DNA of 64,000 bases from the NCBI RefSeq assembly GCF_004570865.1, contig NZ_SPQS01000003.1, positions 310,001 to 374,000 on the forward strand. Direction: 5' to 3'. The stretch comes from Bradyrhizobium frederickii (GTDB lineage: Bacteria; Pseudomonadota; Alphaproteobacteria; Rhizobiales; Xanthobacteraceae). The notes under the pieces are model-generated. The model saw only the letters and a program-made list of their open reading frames with translations. It was not told the origin of the DNA and did not search any database. The translations under genes and the position numbers were made by a program. The stretch's first letter is position 1. The number at the start of each line of letters is the position of its first letter. Shown in pieces: positions 1-8,152 of the stretch.

Positions 1-396
1 AGAAAATATCCCGATGCCGTCTTCCTCGGCGAGAAGAAGGGGGGCGATCTCACCGCACATCTCGCCGCCGCCGACGTGTTCGTGTTTCCGAGCCTGACCG
101 ATACGTTCGGCGTGGTGCAGCTCGAAGCCCTCGCCTGCGGCACGCCGGTTGCGGCGTTTCCGGTCACGGGTCCGAAGGACGTCATCGCCGATCATCCGAT
201 CGGCGCGATCGACCACGATTTGCGCAGCGCCTGCCTGCGCGCGCTCACCATGTCGCGCGAGACCTGCCGCAACTTCGCGCTGGAGCGTTCCTGGGAGAAC
301 AGCGCGCGCCAGTTCGTCGGCAACCTGACCTCACTTCAGCCCAGCCGCGCCTTGCGCGCCTCGCCTCGCATGGCGCGGCGGCCGGTGCGCGGTTGA
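1..396 (+). CDS. Glycosyltransferase (GT4/GT1-type), C-terminal part, cut by the window edge
   Basis: The reading frame is open from base 1, so the start lies upstream of the window. About 131 residues are visible. The segment FPSLTDTFGVVQLEALACGTPV is the nucleotide-sugar binding E-x7-E region of GT-B fold glycosyltransferases (family 4), with both glutamates present. The protein then ends in a basic, Arg-rich tail. The next gene, 33 bp downstream, is a methyltransferase resembling phospholipid N-methyltransferases, and psd lies 3 kb further on. A role in membrane glycolipid synthesis is therefore plausible, but this is inference from context. The sugar donor and acceptor cannot be told from this fragment. 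Confidence 0.85.
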   Translation, partial: RKYPDAVFLGEKKGGDLTAHLAAADVFVFPSLTDTFGVVQLEALACGTPVAAFPVTGPKDVIADHPIGAIDHDLRSACLRALTMSRETCRNFALERSWENSARQFVGNLTSLQPSRALRASPRMARRPVRG

Positions 397-429
397 ACTT
401 TCGTTAGAACCACAGCGAGAACCTCATCG

Positions 430-1119
430 ATGGCTAAGATCATGAACCTTGACGGCACCCAGCAGCTCGACCTCACCCGCGGCACGGTCGAGCAGGCCTA
501 TGACCGCTGGGCCCCGGTCTACGACCTCGTGTTCGGCGGCGTGTTCGCCAAGGGCCGGCAGGCCGCGATCGCGGCCACCAACAAGATCGGCGGTCGCGTG
601 CTCGAGGTCGGCGTCGGCACCGGCATCTCGCTGCCGCTCTACGCGCCGCATTTGCGCGTCTTCGGCACCGACATTTCGGAAGCGATGCTCGACAAGGCGC
701 GCCAGCGCGTCGCCGAGGGCAAGCTGAAGAATGTCGAGGGCCTCGCGGTGATGGACGCCGAGAAGCTCGAATTCCCCGACAATTCGTTCGACGTGGTGAT
801 GGCGCAATATGTCGTCACCGCGGTGCCGAACCCCGAAAAGGCGCTCGACGAATTCGCCCGCGTGCTGCGCCCGGGCGGCGAGCTCATCATCCTCACCCGC
901 GTCAGCGCGGATGCCGGCATGCGCCGCTTCATCGAGCAGAAGCTGCAGCCGGTGGTGCGTCCGCTCGGCTTCCGCACCGCCGAGTTCGCCTGGTCGCGTT
1001 ACACGAAATGGCTGGCCGGAGCTCACGGCATGGAGCTCGCCGAACGCCGCCTGATTCCGCCGCTCGGTCATTTTTCGCTGGTGCGCTTCCGCAAGGTCGA
1101 CGTCGCCAAGGCGGCGTGA
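430..1119 (+). CDS. Class I SAM-dependent methyltransferase, phosphatidylethanolamine N-methyltransferase-like
   Basis: A 229-residue soluble protein. Motif I is LEVGVGTGISLPLY at about residues 57-70, followed by the acidic end of strand 2 (FGTDIS) and by the post-motif VLRPGGELIILTR. This UbiE-like arrangement, with the N-terminal YDRWAPVYDLVFG element, matches the Rhodobacter-type phosphatidylethanolamine N-methyltransferases (PmtA/PmtX), which make phosphatidylcholine by methylating PE. Bradyrhizobium is known to carry several such enzymes with different substrate preferences. The nearby psd, which makes PE, fits that role. A ubiquinone or other small-molecule methyltransferase remains possible, so no symbol is given. 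Confidence 0.75.
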   Translation: MAKIMNLDGTQQLDLTRGTVEQAYDRWAPVYDLVFGGVFAKGRQAAIAATNKIGGRVLEVGVGTGISLPLYAPHLRVFGTDISEAMLDKARQRVAEGKLKNVEGLAVMDAEKLEFPDNSFDVVMAQYVVTAVPNPEKALDEFARVLRPGGELIILTRVSADAGMRRFIEQKLQPVVRPLGFRTAEFAWSRYTKWLAGAHGMELAERRLIPPLGHFSLVRFRKVDVAKAA

Positions 1120-1166
1120 CCTCGAGGCAAGTGTCGTGCGTCATCGCGCCGCTGCGTGCCATCACA

Positions 1167-1185
1167 TGACAAGATGATGTTGTCA
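1167..1185. promoter_or_regulatory. Inverted repeat TGACAA-N7-TTGTCA upstream of the 1242 gene
   Basis: A perfect 6-bp inverted repeat (TGACAA, 7-bp spacer, TTGTCA) lies 57 bp before the next start codon, in the only gap between the methyltransferase and the membrane protein gene. Its symmetry is that of a dimeric repressor site. No regulator is known for it, and a short palindrome like this can arise by chance. Confidence 0.25.
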
Positions 1186-1241
1186 CACGGCGTACATCGA
1201 ATCCCTTTAACCCCGTAGCGGAAAGCATTTTGGGGAAGAGC

Positions 1242-1901
1242 ATGATCAAGAATTATCTCGAGCAGCTGCGGATCCAGCGCTGGGACGACCATCGCTACTA
1301 TCACCACAGCCGCATCAACCAGAGCCTGCACTTCGTCAGCGCGCTGAGCTTCCTGTTCGCCTATGTCTGGCTGTTTGTCGATCCCGTCGTCTCCGCGCTG
1401 GTCGGCTGGCTGGTCTCGATGACCTCGCGCCAGGCCGGCCACTTCTTCTTCGAGCCGCATACCTACGATCACGTCAACCAGGCGACGCACGAATACAAGG
1501 AAGAGATCAAGGTCGGCTACAACCTGCAGCGCAAGGTCGTGCTGATGGCGATCTGGGCGGCCTCGCCGCTGGTTCTGTTCCTCGATCCGACCCTGTTCGG
1601 CCTGTTCACGCCGTGGCAAGGCGCGACCGACTTCACGCGGCAGGTCGCCAAGATCTGGCTCGTGGTCGGCGGCGGCGGCCTGTTGTTCCGCACCGTGCAC
1701 CTGTTCTTCATCCGCGACGTCGAGACCGGCCTCGTCTGGATGACCAAGATCCTGACCGATCCGTTCCACGATCTGATGCTGTATCACAAGGCTCCGCTGG
1801 CGCTGATGCGCGGCGAGCTGATGGATCCCGGCCTGCACCTCAACCCCGAGCACACGCTGGGCCTGATCGGCGAGCCCACGCTCGAAGAGCAGCACGCCTG
1901 A
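1242..1901 (+). CDS. Membrane protein, possibly Mpo1/DUF962-like
   Basis: A 219-residue protein with roughly three or four hydrophobic segments (about residues 28-50, 85-105, 125-150). The ATG at 1242 is chosen because GGGGAAG lies five bases before it; an in-frame TTG at 1230 would add four residues. The N-terminal part contains YYHHSRINQSLHFVS and later GHFFFEPHTYDH. These clustered histidines next to membrane segments recall the Mpo1 family (2-hydroxy fatty acid dioxygenase, DUF962), which fits the lipid-related neighbours. The match is from memory and weak. If wrong, it is simply a conserved membrane protein of unknown function. Confidence 0.6.
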   Translation: MIKNYLEQLRIQRWDDHRYYHHSRINQSLHFVSALSFLFAYVWLFVDPVVSALVGWLVSMTSRQAGHFFFEPHTYDHVNQATHEYKEEIKVGYNLQRKVVLMAIWAASPLVLFLDPTLFGLFTPWQGATDFTRQVAKIWLVVGGGGLLFRTVHLFFIRDVETGLVWMTKILTDPFHDLMLYHKAPLALMRGELMDPGLHLNPEHTLGLIGEPTLEEQHA

Positions 1902-1939
1902 TACGGCCCCTGCCCAGGTCGCGAATGTTTATGGTCTAC

Positions 1940-2025
1940 GTCATGCCCGGGCTTGTCCCGGGCATCCACGTCTTGAAGCCATCGTGCGGAGACGCGTGGA
2001 TGGCCGGGACAAGCCCGGCCATGAC
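1940..2025. repeat. Palindromic intergenic repeat, family B
   Basis: The element begins GTCATGCCCGGGCTTG and ends CAAGCCCGGCCATGAC, so the outer arms pair, and inner arms GCATCCACG / CGTGGATGG pair as well. A relative lies at 7007-7129. It sits between two convergent genes and could fold as a long hairpin in RNA from either side. Confidence 0.8.
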
Positions 2026-2044
2026 GGCTTCGGAGTATGAAGCC

Positions 2045-3709
2045 TCAGCGCCCGAAGCGCTTGGCCAGCATCTCTTTCAGAATCTGCCGCTTGATCTGCT
2101 TGTTGGTGAGCACGCCGTCGTGCCACCAGAAGCCGTCGGCATTCATCTTCGCGGCCGCGCGGACGAAGCGTTCGGCGACTTCGGCGAAGTCGGCGTCGGT
2201 GTAGTTCAGGTTGAAGATCAACCGGCCGGTGCCGACCCAGCTCAGCGCCAGACCTTCGGCACGCAGATAATATTGCAGCATCCAATTGTAGCGGGAGGGC
2301 GTCGTGTATTTCACCGTCCAGATCGAGGAGAAGTTGGCGAACCGCACCGGCAGGTCGGCGTCCTCCATCATCCGGTTGAGTTTCCCGCAGCGGCCGTTCC
2401 AGGTCTCGTCGAGGCCTTCATAGACCGCGCGGAAATTCGGGCTGGCGAGGCGGCTCAAGAACTCGTCCATCGCCGTCATGACATAGGGATGCGAGTTGAA
2501 CGTGCCGCGGGCGAAGCAGATATCGGCGGGACGGTCGTCGCGGAAGCGGCGCATCAGCTCGCGCTTGCCGCAGACGACGCCGACCGGCAGGCCGCCGGCG
2601 AGACTCTTGCCGTAGGTCACCATGTCGGCCTTGACGCCGAAATATTCCTGGGCGCCGCCGGCGGCGAGACGGAAGCCGACGAAGACCTCGTCGAAGATCA
2701 GCACGATGCCGCGCTGGTCGCAGACCTCACGCAGCTTCTTCAGCCATTCGGTGTAAGCGGCGCGGTCGAAATTGCCGCCGCGGGAGGAATCGACCAGCGC
2801 GGAATCGCCGGGCGCGTTGGCGTTGGGGTGCAGGCCCTGCAGCGGATTGACCAGCACGCAGGCGATGTCGCGGCGCTTGCGCAGGACATGCAGCGTCTTC
2901 TCCGACATCTCGGCAAGCGTGTAGGTCTCGTGCGCGGGAATCGGGTTGCCGACGCCGGGCTGCACGTCGCCCCACCAGCCGTGATAGGCGCCGGCGAAAC
3001 GAACCAGATGCGTGCGCTTGGTATGGTAGCGCGCCAGCCGCACCGCTTGCATGACCGCTTCGGTGCCGGACATGTGGAACGAGACCTCGTCGAGGCCCGA
3101 GATCCGGCAGAGCCGGGTCACGTTGTCGAGGATGACGGAATGGTAGGGGCCGAGCACCGGGCCGAGCGCATGCGCGCGCTTCTCGGCGCCCTCGATGCAC
3201 TCCTTGTAGAAGTCGTTGCCGAAGATGTTGACGCCGTAGGACCCGGTGAGATCGTACGACGTGTTGCCGTCGACATCGGTGACGGTGACGCCGCTGGAGG
3301 ATTCCACGAAGGTCGAGGTGCCCAGATGCTCGCGGACCAGGCGCGTGAACTGGAACGGCACGCGATAGCTCTCGGTGAAGTTCAGGTCGGAGATCTTGTC
3401 CGCCGCCTCCTTCGTCATCGCGCGGCCCTTCGGGTAGCGCTCGGCGTAGAGGGCGGCGAGACGGAAGAAGCCGTCCTTGCGCTGCGCGGCGATGTTCGCC
3501 GGCGCGCCGTCGCACGCGAAGTAGTCGTTCTCTCCGAACTCGTAGAACGGGAGCAGCTTTGCCACCCGCCGCGACATCTTGGAGTGTCCGGCGAGCGAGC
3601 GGTGCTTGGCGCGGGACAACTCGACCCGCGCCTTGATCTTCGGGAAGACGGCGGCAGCGGACGCTGCGGCGGCCACGGACATCGAGAGAATCGGGAGTGT
3701 CGTTTCCAT
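2045..3709 (-). CDS. Class III aminotransferase, glutamate-1-semialdehyde 2,1-aminomutase-like
   Basis: A 554-residue PLP enzyme of fold type I. The family features are visible in order: the phosphate-binding SGTEAVMQAVRLAR at about 214-227, YHGWWGD at 242-248, the cofactor-binding Asp in FDEVFVGFR at 340, and the Schiff-base lysine in TYGKSLAGGLP at 368. The core resembles HemL, but about 110 extra N-terminal residues are present and no haem genes are nearby, so a haem role is unlikely. The substrate is unknown. The N-terminus starts with a hydrophobic Ala-rich stretch; Met10 (3682) is an alternative start. It is divergent from psd with only 35 bp between start codons, which suggests shared control. 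Confidence 0.8.
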   Translation of the reverse strand: METTLPILSMSVAAAASAAAVFPKIKARVELSRAKHRSLAGHSKMSRRVAKLLPFYEFGENDYFACDGAPANIAAQRKDGFFRLAALYAERYPKGRAMTKEAADKISDLNFTESYRVPFQFTRLVREHLGTSTFVESSSGVTVTDVDGNTSYDLTGSYGVNIFGNDFYKECIEGAEKRAHALGPVLGPYHSVILDNVTRLCRISGLDEVSFHMSGTEAVMQAVRLARYHTKRTHLVRFAGAYHGWWGDVQPGVGNPIPAHETYTLAEMSEKTLHVLRKRRDIACVLVNPLQGLHPNANAPGDSALVDSSRGGNFDRAAYTEWLKKLREVCDQRGIVLIFDEVFVGFRLAAGGAQEYFGVKADMVTYGKSLAGGLPVGVVCGKRELMRRFRDDRPADICFARGTFNSHPYVMTAMDEFLSRLASPNFRAVYEGLDETWNGRCGKLNRMMEDADLPVRFANFSSIWTVKYTTPSRYNWMLQYYLRAEGLALSWVGTGRLIFNLNYTDADFAEVAERFVRAAAKMNADGFWWHDGVLTNKQIKRQILKEMLAKRFGR

Positions 3710-3744
3710 GACAACAAGCGCTAATACTGTGAGCTGACAGATTC

Positions 3745-4608
3745 ATGACAGTCAAAGCCCTTATCGCCTCTTTCACCCAGCAGGAAGACATCAACTTCCT
3801 GTTGACCAACCGCATCCCCCGCGCGGCACTGACCCGCTTCATGGGCTGGTTCTCCAAGATCGAGAATCCCTTCGTGCGGGACGTCTCGATCGCGCTGTGG
3901 AAGCTGTTCTCCGACCTCGATCTGTCGGAGGCGAAGAAGACCCATTTCAGGAGCCTGCATGATTGCTTCACGCGGGAGCTGAAGCCGGGCCTGCGGCCGT
4001 TCGATCCGGACCCTTCCATCGTCGCCAGCCCGTCGGACGGCATCGTCGGCGCGCATGGCAGGATCGCCGACACCGAGCTATTCCAGGTCAAGGGCGCGCC
4101 CTATTCGCTGCTCGACCTCGTCGGCGATTCCGCGCTGGTCGACCGGCACCGCAACGGCCGCTTCGTCACGCTGCGGCTGACCTCGAGCATGTATCACCGC
4201 TTCCATGCGCCCTATGATGCGCAGATCGAGGGCGTCACGCTGATCCATGGCGACGTCTGGAACGTCAACCCGATCGCCCTGAAGCGGGTCGAGCGGCTGT
4301 TCTGCAAGAACGAGCGCGCGGTGATCCGCACGCATCTTTCGACCGGCGAGGCCGTGACGCTGGTGCCGGTCGCAGCGATCCTGGTCGCGAGCATCCGGTT
4401 GCATTTCCTCGATAGGGTGCTGAACGCGCAGACGCGCGGCCCGGTCAATTTCCCCTGCGACGTCAAGGTGGCCAAGGGCGAGGAGCTCGGCTGGTTCGAG
4501 CACGGCTCGACCATCATCATCCTGGCGCCCGGCGATTTCACCTTCTGCGACGGTATCGCCGAGGGCACGCGCATCCGTGCCGGCCAGGCGCTGCTCAGAA
4601 GAAAGTAG
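3745..4608 (+). CDS. psd: Phosphatidylserine decarboxylase proenzyme
   Basis: A 287-residue protein aligning along its length with E. coli Psd. It decarboxylates phosphatidylserine to phosphatidylethanolamine at the inner membrane, using a pyruvoyl group made by self-cleavage. The catalytic Asp (SPSDG, D98), His (YHRFH, H154) and the cleavage Ser (HGST, S255) are all present. The usual Leu of the LGST motif is His here. No pssA gene is adjacent, unlike the common rhizobial psd-pssA pair of the shorter Psd type, so this may be a second psd in the genome. The Nudix gene follows closely downstream. Confidence 0.92.
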   Translation: MTVKALIASFTQQEDINFLLTNRIPRAALTRFMGWFSKIENPFVRDVSIALWKLFSDLDLSEAKKTHFRSLHDCFTRELKPGLRPFDPDPSIVASPSDGIVGAHGRIADTELFQVKGAPYSLLDLVGDSALVDRHRNGRFVTLRLTSSMYHRFHAPYDAQIEGVTLIHGDVWNVNPIALKRVERLFCKNERAVIRTHLSTGEAVTLVPVAAILVASIRLHFLDRVLNAQTRGPVNFPCDVKVAKGEELGWFEHGSTIIILAPGDFTFCDGIAEGTRIRAGQALLRRK

Positions 4609-4675
4609 CCTTCAATCCGCCGTCCCCGCCGCCTATATCGTCGGTGGGGACGATTCGACGACGACGGATTTGGTG

Positions 4676-5224
4676 ATGGCGCGGGCGCCGGTGATGGCGG
4701 CGGGTGGTATCGTGCTGCGGCGTGGTTCGACGCCGCTGATCGCGGTCGTGCGCCAACGCAAGCGCAACGAATGGGTCCTGCCCAAGGGCAAGCTCGACGA
4801 CGGCGAGACGCCGAAAGAGGCCGCGCATCGCGAGGTGCTGGAGGAGACCGGCCACGACGTCGCCGTGCACGAATTCCTCGGCACGCTCGCCTACCAGTCC
4901 GGCGGACGCTTGAAGGTCGTGCATTTCTGGCGCATGGAGGCCGAGGGCGGGCCGGTCCGCAAGCTGACGAATGACATCAAGGCGGTCGACTGGCTCTCGC
5001 TGGACGATGCGATCGGCCGGCTGTCGCGCGAATATGAACGCGCGTTCCTGACCCAGGCCGGCCCGATCGCGCTTGCCGCCGGGCTGGCGCCATCGCCGGC
5101 GCAATCGGCCGATGACATCGATGCGGCCTTGCAGACGCTGACACCCGCCGAAGCCGTCTCCGTCGAGGAGTTGCGGCACGGCCTGTTGCAAAAGGTGAAG
5201 GCCTGGCTGCGCGGCGAGGCGTGA
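4676..5224 (+). CDS. Nudix hydrolase
   Basis: A 182-residue protein. The Nudix box GKLDDGETPKEAAHREVLEE followed by TG fits G-x5-E-x7-REUxEExGU exactly at about residues 40-62, so a metal-dependent pyrophosphohydrolase activity is expected. The ATG at 4676 gives the usual family N-terminus just ahead of the first beta strand; an in-frame start at 4577 would overlap psd and adds an unlikely leader. The C-terminal 50 residues are helical and lack a known motif. The substrate (nucleoside diphosphate derivative, Ap4A or RNA cap-like) cannot be judged. It is probably cotranscribed with psd. Confidence 0.88.
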   Translation: MARAPVMAAGGIVLRRGSTPLIAVVRQRKRNEWVLPKGKLDDGETPKEAAHREVLEETGHDVAVHEFLGTLAYQSGGRLKVVHFWRMEAEGGPVRKLTNDIKAVDWLSLDDAIGRLSREYERAFLTQAGPIALAAGLAPSPAQSADDIDAALQTLTPAEAVSVEELRHGLLQKVKAWLRGEA

Positions 5225-5330
5225 AGTCTTGAGTCACGCCGCTTGCGAGTCTGGAGACATCCGCGAGTTGACGGACCTGTAAGAGCCTGAGCTCCTTCCA
5301 CGGAGGATAGAGCGGCGTGCTTGACGTTGA

Positions 5331-5427
5331 CCCTGTGAGGAGCGCATCGCGCGCGTCTCGAACCATGCGGCCCGACTGTGGCCTCGTCCTTCGAGACGCC
5401 TGCTTCGCAAGCTCCTCAGGGTGAGGG
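5331..5427. repeat. Palindromic intergenic repeat, family E
   Basis: CCCTGTGAGGAGC at the left end pairs with GCTCCTCAGGGTG at the right end, and GCGTCTCGA pairs with TCGAGACGC inside. It lies between the convergent Nudix and FecR-domain genes. I see only this copy in the window. Confidence 0.7.
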
Positions 5428-5436
5428 GCGGCACTG

Positions 5437-6855
5437 TCACCGCCGCTCCTTCTCCTTCGGGGCTGGCGCCGGTTTGCGCGGAGCTGCCGGGCGCTGTGCG
5501 GCCGGGAGGCGCTGCTGGAATCCGCCGGGGCGCTGCAAGCTTGGCGGTTGAGCCGCGGGCGGCTGGCCCGGTTGCATGCCGGTACGCGGCAGTTGCGGCT
5601 GTGTGTTCGGCGACTGCGGTGGCACGATTCCTCCGGGCTGAATTCGTCCACGGCGCGGCGGCTGGGTTTGCGGCGTGCCGCTGGGAGCCGTGTTCTGTTC
5701 CGTGCGCGGTGCACTTGGACGTCCGGCACCTTGCTGCTGACCGGGTTGCGGTTGACCCTGTTGCTGCTGGCCTCGCTGCGGCCCCTGGCCCGCACGTGGG
5801 TTCCCCGGCTGCACCGCGCCGCCTTGCCGCTGCGGCGGCTGGGCGCCTTGCCGGCCCGGCGCGCCCGGCTGCTGCTGACCTGGACGGTTGTCCTGGCCGT
5901 TCGGGCGCTGCGGCTGCTGTCCGGGCGCGGTCGTCGGTCGCAATTGCTGTTGCTGCGGCGGTTGCGCCGGCGGCGGGATGCGGCTGAGCGCGCCTGGATT
6001 GGCGCGGCGGAAGTCGCGCTGCTCGGTGACGATCTGGCGGCCGGTGGTCTGCGCCAGATGGACCTGGCTGACGAAGCCGCGGTCGCGCGCGATCTGCCGT
6101 GCGGGAATCGTGATCGGCACGGCGGCAAAGCGCATGCCGCCCGCGCCAGGCCGGATCGCAAAGCCGCTGGCGCCTTGCGTCAGCGCGCCGAGGCGCGTGC
6201 CGCTGGTGCGGTCGTCGACGTCGATGTGCCCGACGCGGCCGTCGGCGTCGGGATAGAGCTTGATGTTGACGTTGCGCGCGCCGCTCGCGGCCGCGCCTTC
6301 GGGCACCTCCACGACGCCGGTGGTGCCGCGGATGCCGAGCGTCGCCGTGGGCGTCGTGATCTTCATGTTGCCTGTCTTCGCCACTGCCGCCGCAACGAAG
6401 GCGACCGTGCCCCTGCCTATGTCGAAGATTCCGGAGTTCTGCCTGCCGCCGTCCTCATAGACGTAATTGTCGATCGTGATCTTGGAGCTGGCGGACAGAT
6501 TGAACGTGGTCGCGTCGCTGAAGGTGATGCCGAGCGAGGAGTTCGACGAGGTCTGCACGACGTCGTTGAGATAGATGTCGTCGCGCACGCGCAAAGGATA
6601 GGAGTTCTTGTCGCGGATCACGGTCGCGATGCCCGTGACGGTCGCGACGTTGCCGATCGGCTCGACGGCGGTGGTTTGTGCGTCCGTAGCCGGCGTCGGG
6701 GAGGCCGAGGGCGTCGGGGCAGGTGCTGGCGCCGGTTGGCCTTGCGGCTGCGCCTGAGCAAGCTCGATTGCATCGGATGCATGCGCCATGCCGCCGCCCG
6801 CCAGCGGCAATGCCAGCAGCGCAAGCGCGAACACGAAGCGGCGCCAAGCCAGCAT
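5437..6855 (-). CDS. Exported FecR-domain protein with long P/Q-rich tail
   Basis: About 472 residues. A Sec signal peptide ends near the AHA site at about residue 26. After a Pro/Ala-rich spacer comes a FecR-like domain (about 65-210) with GIATVIRDK, LYLNDVVQTSSNSSLGITFSD-type repeats and ATLGIRGTTGVVEVPEG. The last 190 residues are almost wholly Pro, Gln, Gly and Arg, a disordered or surface-associated tail. The annotated start is the ATG; a GTG three codons upstream (6864) is also possible. No ECF sigma factor or TonB receptor gene lies beside it, so it is not a classic FecIR regulator. A structural or envelope-stress role is a guess. Confidence 0.8.
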   Translation of the reverse strand: MLAWRRFVFALALLALPLAGGGMAHASDAIELAQAQPQGQPAPAPAPTPSASPTPATDAQTTAVEPIGNVATVTGIATVIRDKNSYPLRVRDDIYLNDVVQTSSNSSLGITFSDATTFNLSASSKITIDNYVYEDGGRQNSGIFDIGRGTVAFVAAAVAKTGNMKITTPTATLGIRGTTGVVEVPEGAAASGARNVNIKLYPDADGRVGHIDVDDRTSGTRLGALTQGASGFAIRPGAGGMRFAAVPITIPARQIARDRGFVSQVHLAQTTGRQIVTEQRDFRRANPGALSRIPPPAQPPQQQQLRPTTAPGQQPQRPNGQDNRPGQQQPGAPGRQGAQPPQRQGGAVQPGNPRAGQGPQRGQQQQGQPQPGQQQGAGRPSAPRTEQNTAPSGTPQTQPPRRGRIQPGGIVPPQSPNTQPQLPRTGMQPGQPPAAQPPSLQRPGGFQQRLPAAQRPAAPRKPAPAPKEKERR

Positions 6856-7006
6856 TGATGTCACGAGGAAGTCCCGGTGAGAACGCGAGGCGAGATCGGC
6901 CGATTTCAGCCGGGGGGACCTGAATGGCGGATGAACGTGTGCCGGACAACAAGCGCGCGCCTGTTGTAGCGTGCGCGATGCTAACGGGACTCGCTATCTC
7001 TCCAGT

Positions 7007-7129
7007 GTCATGGCGGGGCTTGACCCGGCCATCCACGTCTCGACGCGCGGCACCAAGAACGTGGATGCCCGGGCCTTCGCCTCGCCGAAGCGGCTTCGGC
7101 CGCGCAGGCGGGACAAGCCCGGGCATGAC
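7007..7129. repeat. Palindromic intergenic repeat, family B
   Basis: TGTCATGGCGGGGCTTG on the left pairs with CAAGCCCGGGCATGAC on the right; CATCCACG pairs with CGTGGATG inside, and an extra internal hairpin (GCCGAAGCGGCTTCGGC) is present. Same family as 1940-2025. The 304-bp gap 6856-7168 holds nothing else that I can support. Confidence 0.8.
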
Positions 7130-7168
7130 GAAGATAGCGCATGTGTCGGAGCTAACGCGCTCCGCGCG

Positions 7169-7957
7169 TCAGCTGACGCGCTTCCAGGTCTGGCCGCCGC
7201 AGAACATGCCGCCGAAGGCGCAGCCCTGCACGCGCATCGCATTCGGGCCCTTCATCGCGATGGTCGAGTCGTAGTTGCGGCCGGAATTGGGATCGTGGAT
7301 GCGGCCGCTCCACTTCGAGCCCTCGGGCTTCATGTTGATCAGGATGCGCTCGTTGGTCTTCTCGGCATAGCCGCACAGATTGGCGCCGCACGGCTCGACG
7401 CGGACATTGCCCTTACCCTCTTCGGTCGCCCACACGCCGATCGGCGAGTTCGGTGCGGCCACAGGCGCGGCGGCCACCGGAGCCGGAGCGGGAGCAGCCG
7501 CCACCGGAGCGGGCGCAGTAACGGGAGCTGGCGCCGCGAGGGGCGCGGGCTGCGTCGTCGTATCGACGGACGGCGCGGCAGCAACGGTCGACGCGGGCGC
7601 GGCGGGGGCGACAATTGGTGCGGCCGGTGCGGTCGCCTGAACCGGCGCCTGCGGCAAGGGCTGCTGCTGCACCGGAGCCGGCGCGGGCTGCGCGGTCGTC
7701 GCCGGAGCCGGCGTGGTGTCGACGTCATCATCCTTGGAGCCGCCGAGGCCCTTGAGGTTGATGTTGTTCAGCTTGATCGGCTTGTCCGACAGGCCCGGTG
7801 CGACGATGGTCACGCAGTTGAGCGAGGCGCAGTTGCGCGGCGTCTCGATCCGGATGTGTTGGCCCTCGATCTGGAACGAGATCGTATTGCCACCGGCATG
7901 GGCAGCGGCGGTCGAGGCCAGGAAGAGCGCGGTGGCGGCGACGGTGAGCTTGTTCAT
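7169..7957 (-). CDS. Exported DUF2147-like protein with Pro/Ala linker
   Basis: A 262-residue protein. It has a signal peptide (cleavage near AHAGG, about residue 22), a short N-terminal module of about 35 residues (ISFQIEGQHIRIETPRNCAS, then the second Cys of the pair), a roughly 100-residue Pro/Ala/Val linker, and a C-terminal domain of about 85 residues (PIGVWATEEGKGNVRVEPCG to the end) that matches the DUF2147 beta-barrel fold. The function of DUF2147 is unknown; members are often exported. A paralogue with the same three-part layout is divergently encoded 195 bp away at 8153. Confidence 0.8.
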   Translation of the reverse strand: MNKLTVAATALFLASTAAAHAGGNTISFQIEGQHIRIETPRNCASLNCVTIVAPGLSDKPIKLNNINLKGLGGSKDDDVDTTPAPATTAQPAPAPVQQQPLPQAPVQATAPAAPIVAPAAPASTVAAAPSVDTTTQPAPLAAPAPVTAPAPVAAAPAPAPVAAAPVAAPNSPIGVWATEEGKGNVRVEPCGANLCGYAEKTNERILINMKPEGSKWSGRIHDPNSGRNYDSTIAMKGPNAMRVQGCAFGGMFCGGQTWKRVS

Positions 7958-8152
7958 GACAACCTCCGAAAATGGCGCGGTCCCGATATGGACTGAAGTC
8001 GCCGGTGGATGAAGCGTGGTTCGACCCTATGCCGGACCGGCCCGGTGTTCTGTGACGGGGGTCACAACGGCGGCGCGCCCTTTGGGTGAGGCAGCGCACA
8101 TTCAGCCGCAATTCCTCTGCGTAAGGTCGTCGCGACATTGAGGGAGAGGGCG

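Noticed and set aside
2045..3709. Calling the class III aminotransferase hemL
   Set aside because: It has a 110-residue N-terminal extension and lacks haem gene context; HemL is normally about 430 residues.
1613..3724. 703-codon plus-strand frame opposite the aminotransferase gene
   Set aside because: It overlaps two real genes and the family B repeat. Its composition is that of an antisense frame.
5437..6855. FecR anti-sigma regulator of iron uptake
   Set aside because: There is no FecI-type sigma or TonB receptor beside it, and the protein has a cleavable signal and no transmembrane anchor.
6924..7274. 116-codon plus-strand frame between the FecR-domain and DUF2147 genes
   Set aside because: It reads through the family B repeat and into the antisense of the DUF2147-like gene; no ribosome binding site.
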